Shown: positions 5,868 through 6,122 of the stretch, in pieces
Numbering within the stretch: position 1 is the stretch's first letter
How the letters are laid out: each line of letters opens with the position of its first letter
Assembly (NCBI GenBank): GCA_002728565.1
Contig: PBUX01000051.1
Coordinates: 6,203-12,324, forward strand
DNA length: 6,122 bases
Direction: 5' to 3'
From: Methanobacteriota archaeon
Lineage (GTDB): Archaea; Thermoplasmatota; Poseidoniia; Poseidoniales; Thalassarchaeaceae
The notes under the pieces: model-generated
What the model was told of the DNA's origin: nothing
Databases searched by the model: none
The model's input: the letters and a program-made list of their open reading frames with translations, nothing else
Program-made: the position numbers and the translations under genes

Positions 5868-5913
5868 TCCTTGTCTTGAATGGTACCATTATCTGAGATT
5901 AGTCCTTAAAAGG
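5868..5913 (-). promoter_or_regulatory. Probable promoter and ribosome binding site of the nadC operon
   Basis: On the minus strand CCTTTTAAGG (5904-5913) is a TATA-like element. A transcription start about 26 bp downstream would fall near 5882, leaving a leader of roughly 24 nt. The leader contains AAGGA (5868-5872), 10 nt before the nadC ATG. Spacing of all three parts is as expected for an archaeal leadered gene. The predicted start coincides with a 12-bp palindrome listed separately. Confidence 0.45.
5879..5890. promoter_or_regulatory. Perfect 12-bp palindrome at the predicted nadC transcription start (possible operator)
   Basis: AATGGTACCATT is perfectly self-complementary. It lies between the TATA-like element and the Shine-Dalgarno site of nadC, covering the predicted transcription start near 5882. 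A repressor bound there would block the nadC/phosphopantothenate synthetase operon. One or two perfect 12-mers are expected by chance in a window of this size, so position is the only support. Confidence 0.25.
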
Positions 5914-6005
5914 CCCTCATGGTGGCCATTTCAGGCTTGGTGCTGTATCTGCTAGTTGCACACAACATGTCTGGTGGGCCTGGAGATAAGTAGGTCCGAT
6001 CGGAT

Positions 6006-6122
6006 TCACTCAACCTTGCTGACGTTAATTGCATTCGGCCCCTTGGGACCTTCTCCCACTTCGAATTCAACCGAGTCCCCATCTCGTATCTCACCCTCGA
6101 CCTGTGATTTGTGGACGAATAG
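6006..6122 (-). CDS. Cold-shock-domain protein (C-terminal 38 residues, cut by window edge)
   Basis: The minus strand encodes LFVHKSQVEGEI, then RDGDSVEFEVGEGPKGPNAI and NVSKVE, ending at TGA (6008-6006). This is the second half of a CspA-type cold-shock domain: FVHxSxV carries the RNP2 motif for single-stranded nucleic acid binding, and GDSVEFEVxEGPKGPxAxNV is the family's closing OB-fold strands. The protein would be a cytoplasmic RNA/DNA chaperone of about 65-70 residues. Small cold-shock proteins occur in bacteria and in some archaea such as haloarchaea and planktonic euryarchaea. The promoter and RNP1 lie outside the window. It is co-directional with nadC, but the 148-bp gap with a separate TATA-like element argues for independent transcription. 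Confidence 0.9.
   Translation of the reverse strand, partial: LFVHKSQVEGEIRDGDSVEFEVGEGPKGPNAINVSKVE

Noticed and set aside
5995..6004. Perfect 10-bp palindrome TCCGATCGGA just past the cold-shock gene stop, considered as a terminator
   Set aside because: No loop and no T-tract follows on the minus strand, and several perfect 10-bp palindromes are expected by chance in 6 kb.
5906..6094. Minus-strand 62-codon frame across the nadC upstream region
   Set aside because: It overlaps the cold-shock gene in a different frame; that gene's frame carries the real family motif, and this one does not.
1..6122. CRISPR arrays, tRNA or rRNA genes, and insertion sequence ends
   Set aside because: No regularly spaced repeats, cloverleaf sequences, rRNA stretches, transposase motifs or terminal inverted repeats were seen on either strand.

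Overview
The window looks like part of an archaeal chromosome. The strongest evidence is a complete archaeal-type phosphopantothenate synthetase (4-phosphopantoate--beta-alanine ligase), a CoA-pathway enzyme known only from archaea. Weaker support comes from the start of a THEP1-like nucleotide triphosphatase, TATA-box-like elements rather than -35/-10 pairs, and compact gene spacing. Intermediate base composition, acidic proteins and a cold-shock-domain gene fit a mesophilic planktonic euryarchaeon, for example a marine Thermoplasmata or Poseidoniales relative. That placement is inference. I see no rRNA, tRNA, CRISPR array, transposase or IS ends.

Left block (1-2841, all minus strand). The order of transcription is: an unrecognised 201-aa protein with a charged helical N-terminus and a winged-helix-like C-terminus (2236-2841); a 652-aa N6-adenine DNA methyltransferase of the type IIG/Eco57I class (216-2174); then, behind its own probable promoter, the first 29 codons of a P-loop NTPase (1-89, cut by the window edge). 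The methyltransferase keeps its AdoMet-binding motifs and the family's C-terminal signature, but the catalytic NPPY-type motif reads SKPPW, with Lys in place of Asn. This two-gene module is the most unusual part of the window.

Centre (2842-4132). A 97-bp divergent intergenic region separates the left block from a plus-strand dehydrogenase of the isocitrate/isopropylmalate family (397 aa). Its catalytic residues are intact. Its cofactor loop resembles NADP-dependent isocitrate dehydrogenase, but its substrate loop matches neither canonical isopropylmalate nor isocitrate dehydrogenase.

Right block (4129-6122, minus strand). A nadC-like quinolinate phosphoribosyltransferase (4916-5857) and the phosphopantothenate synthetase (4129-4923) overlap by 8 bp and form a cofactor-biosynthesis operon serving NAD and CoA. 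A TATA-like box, a Shine-Dalgarno site and a perfect 12-bp palindrome lie upstream. The right edge holds the C-terminal 38 residues of a cold-shock-domain protein (6006-6122). The dehydrogenase and the synthetase converge so tightly that both TAG stop codons lie within one CTAG tetranucleotide.
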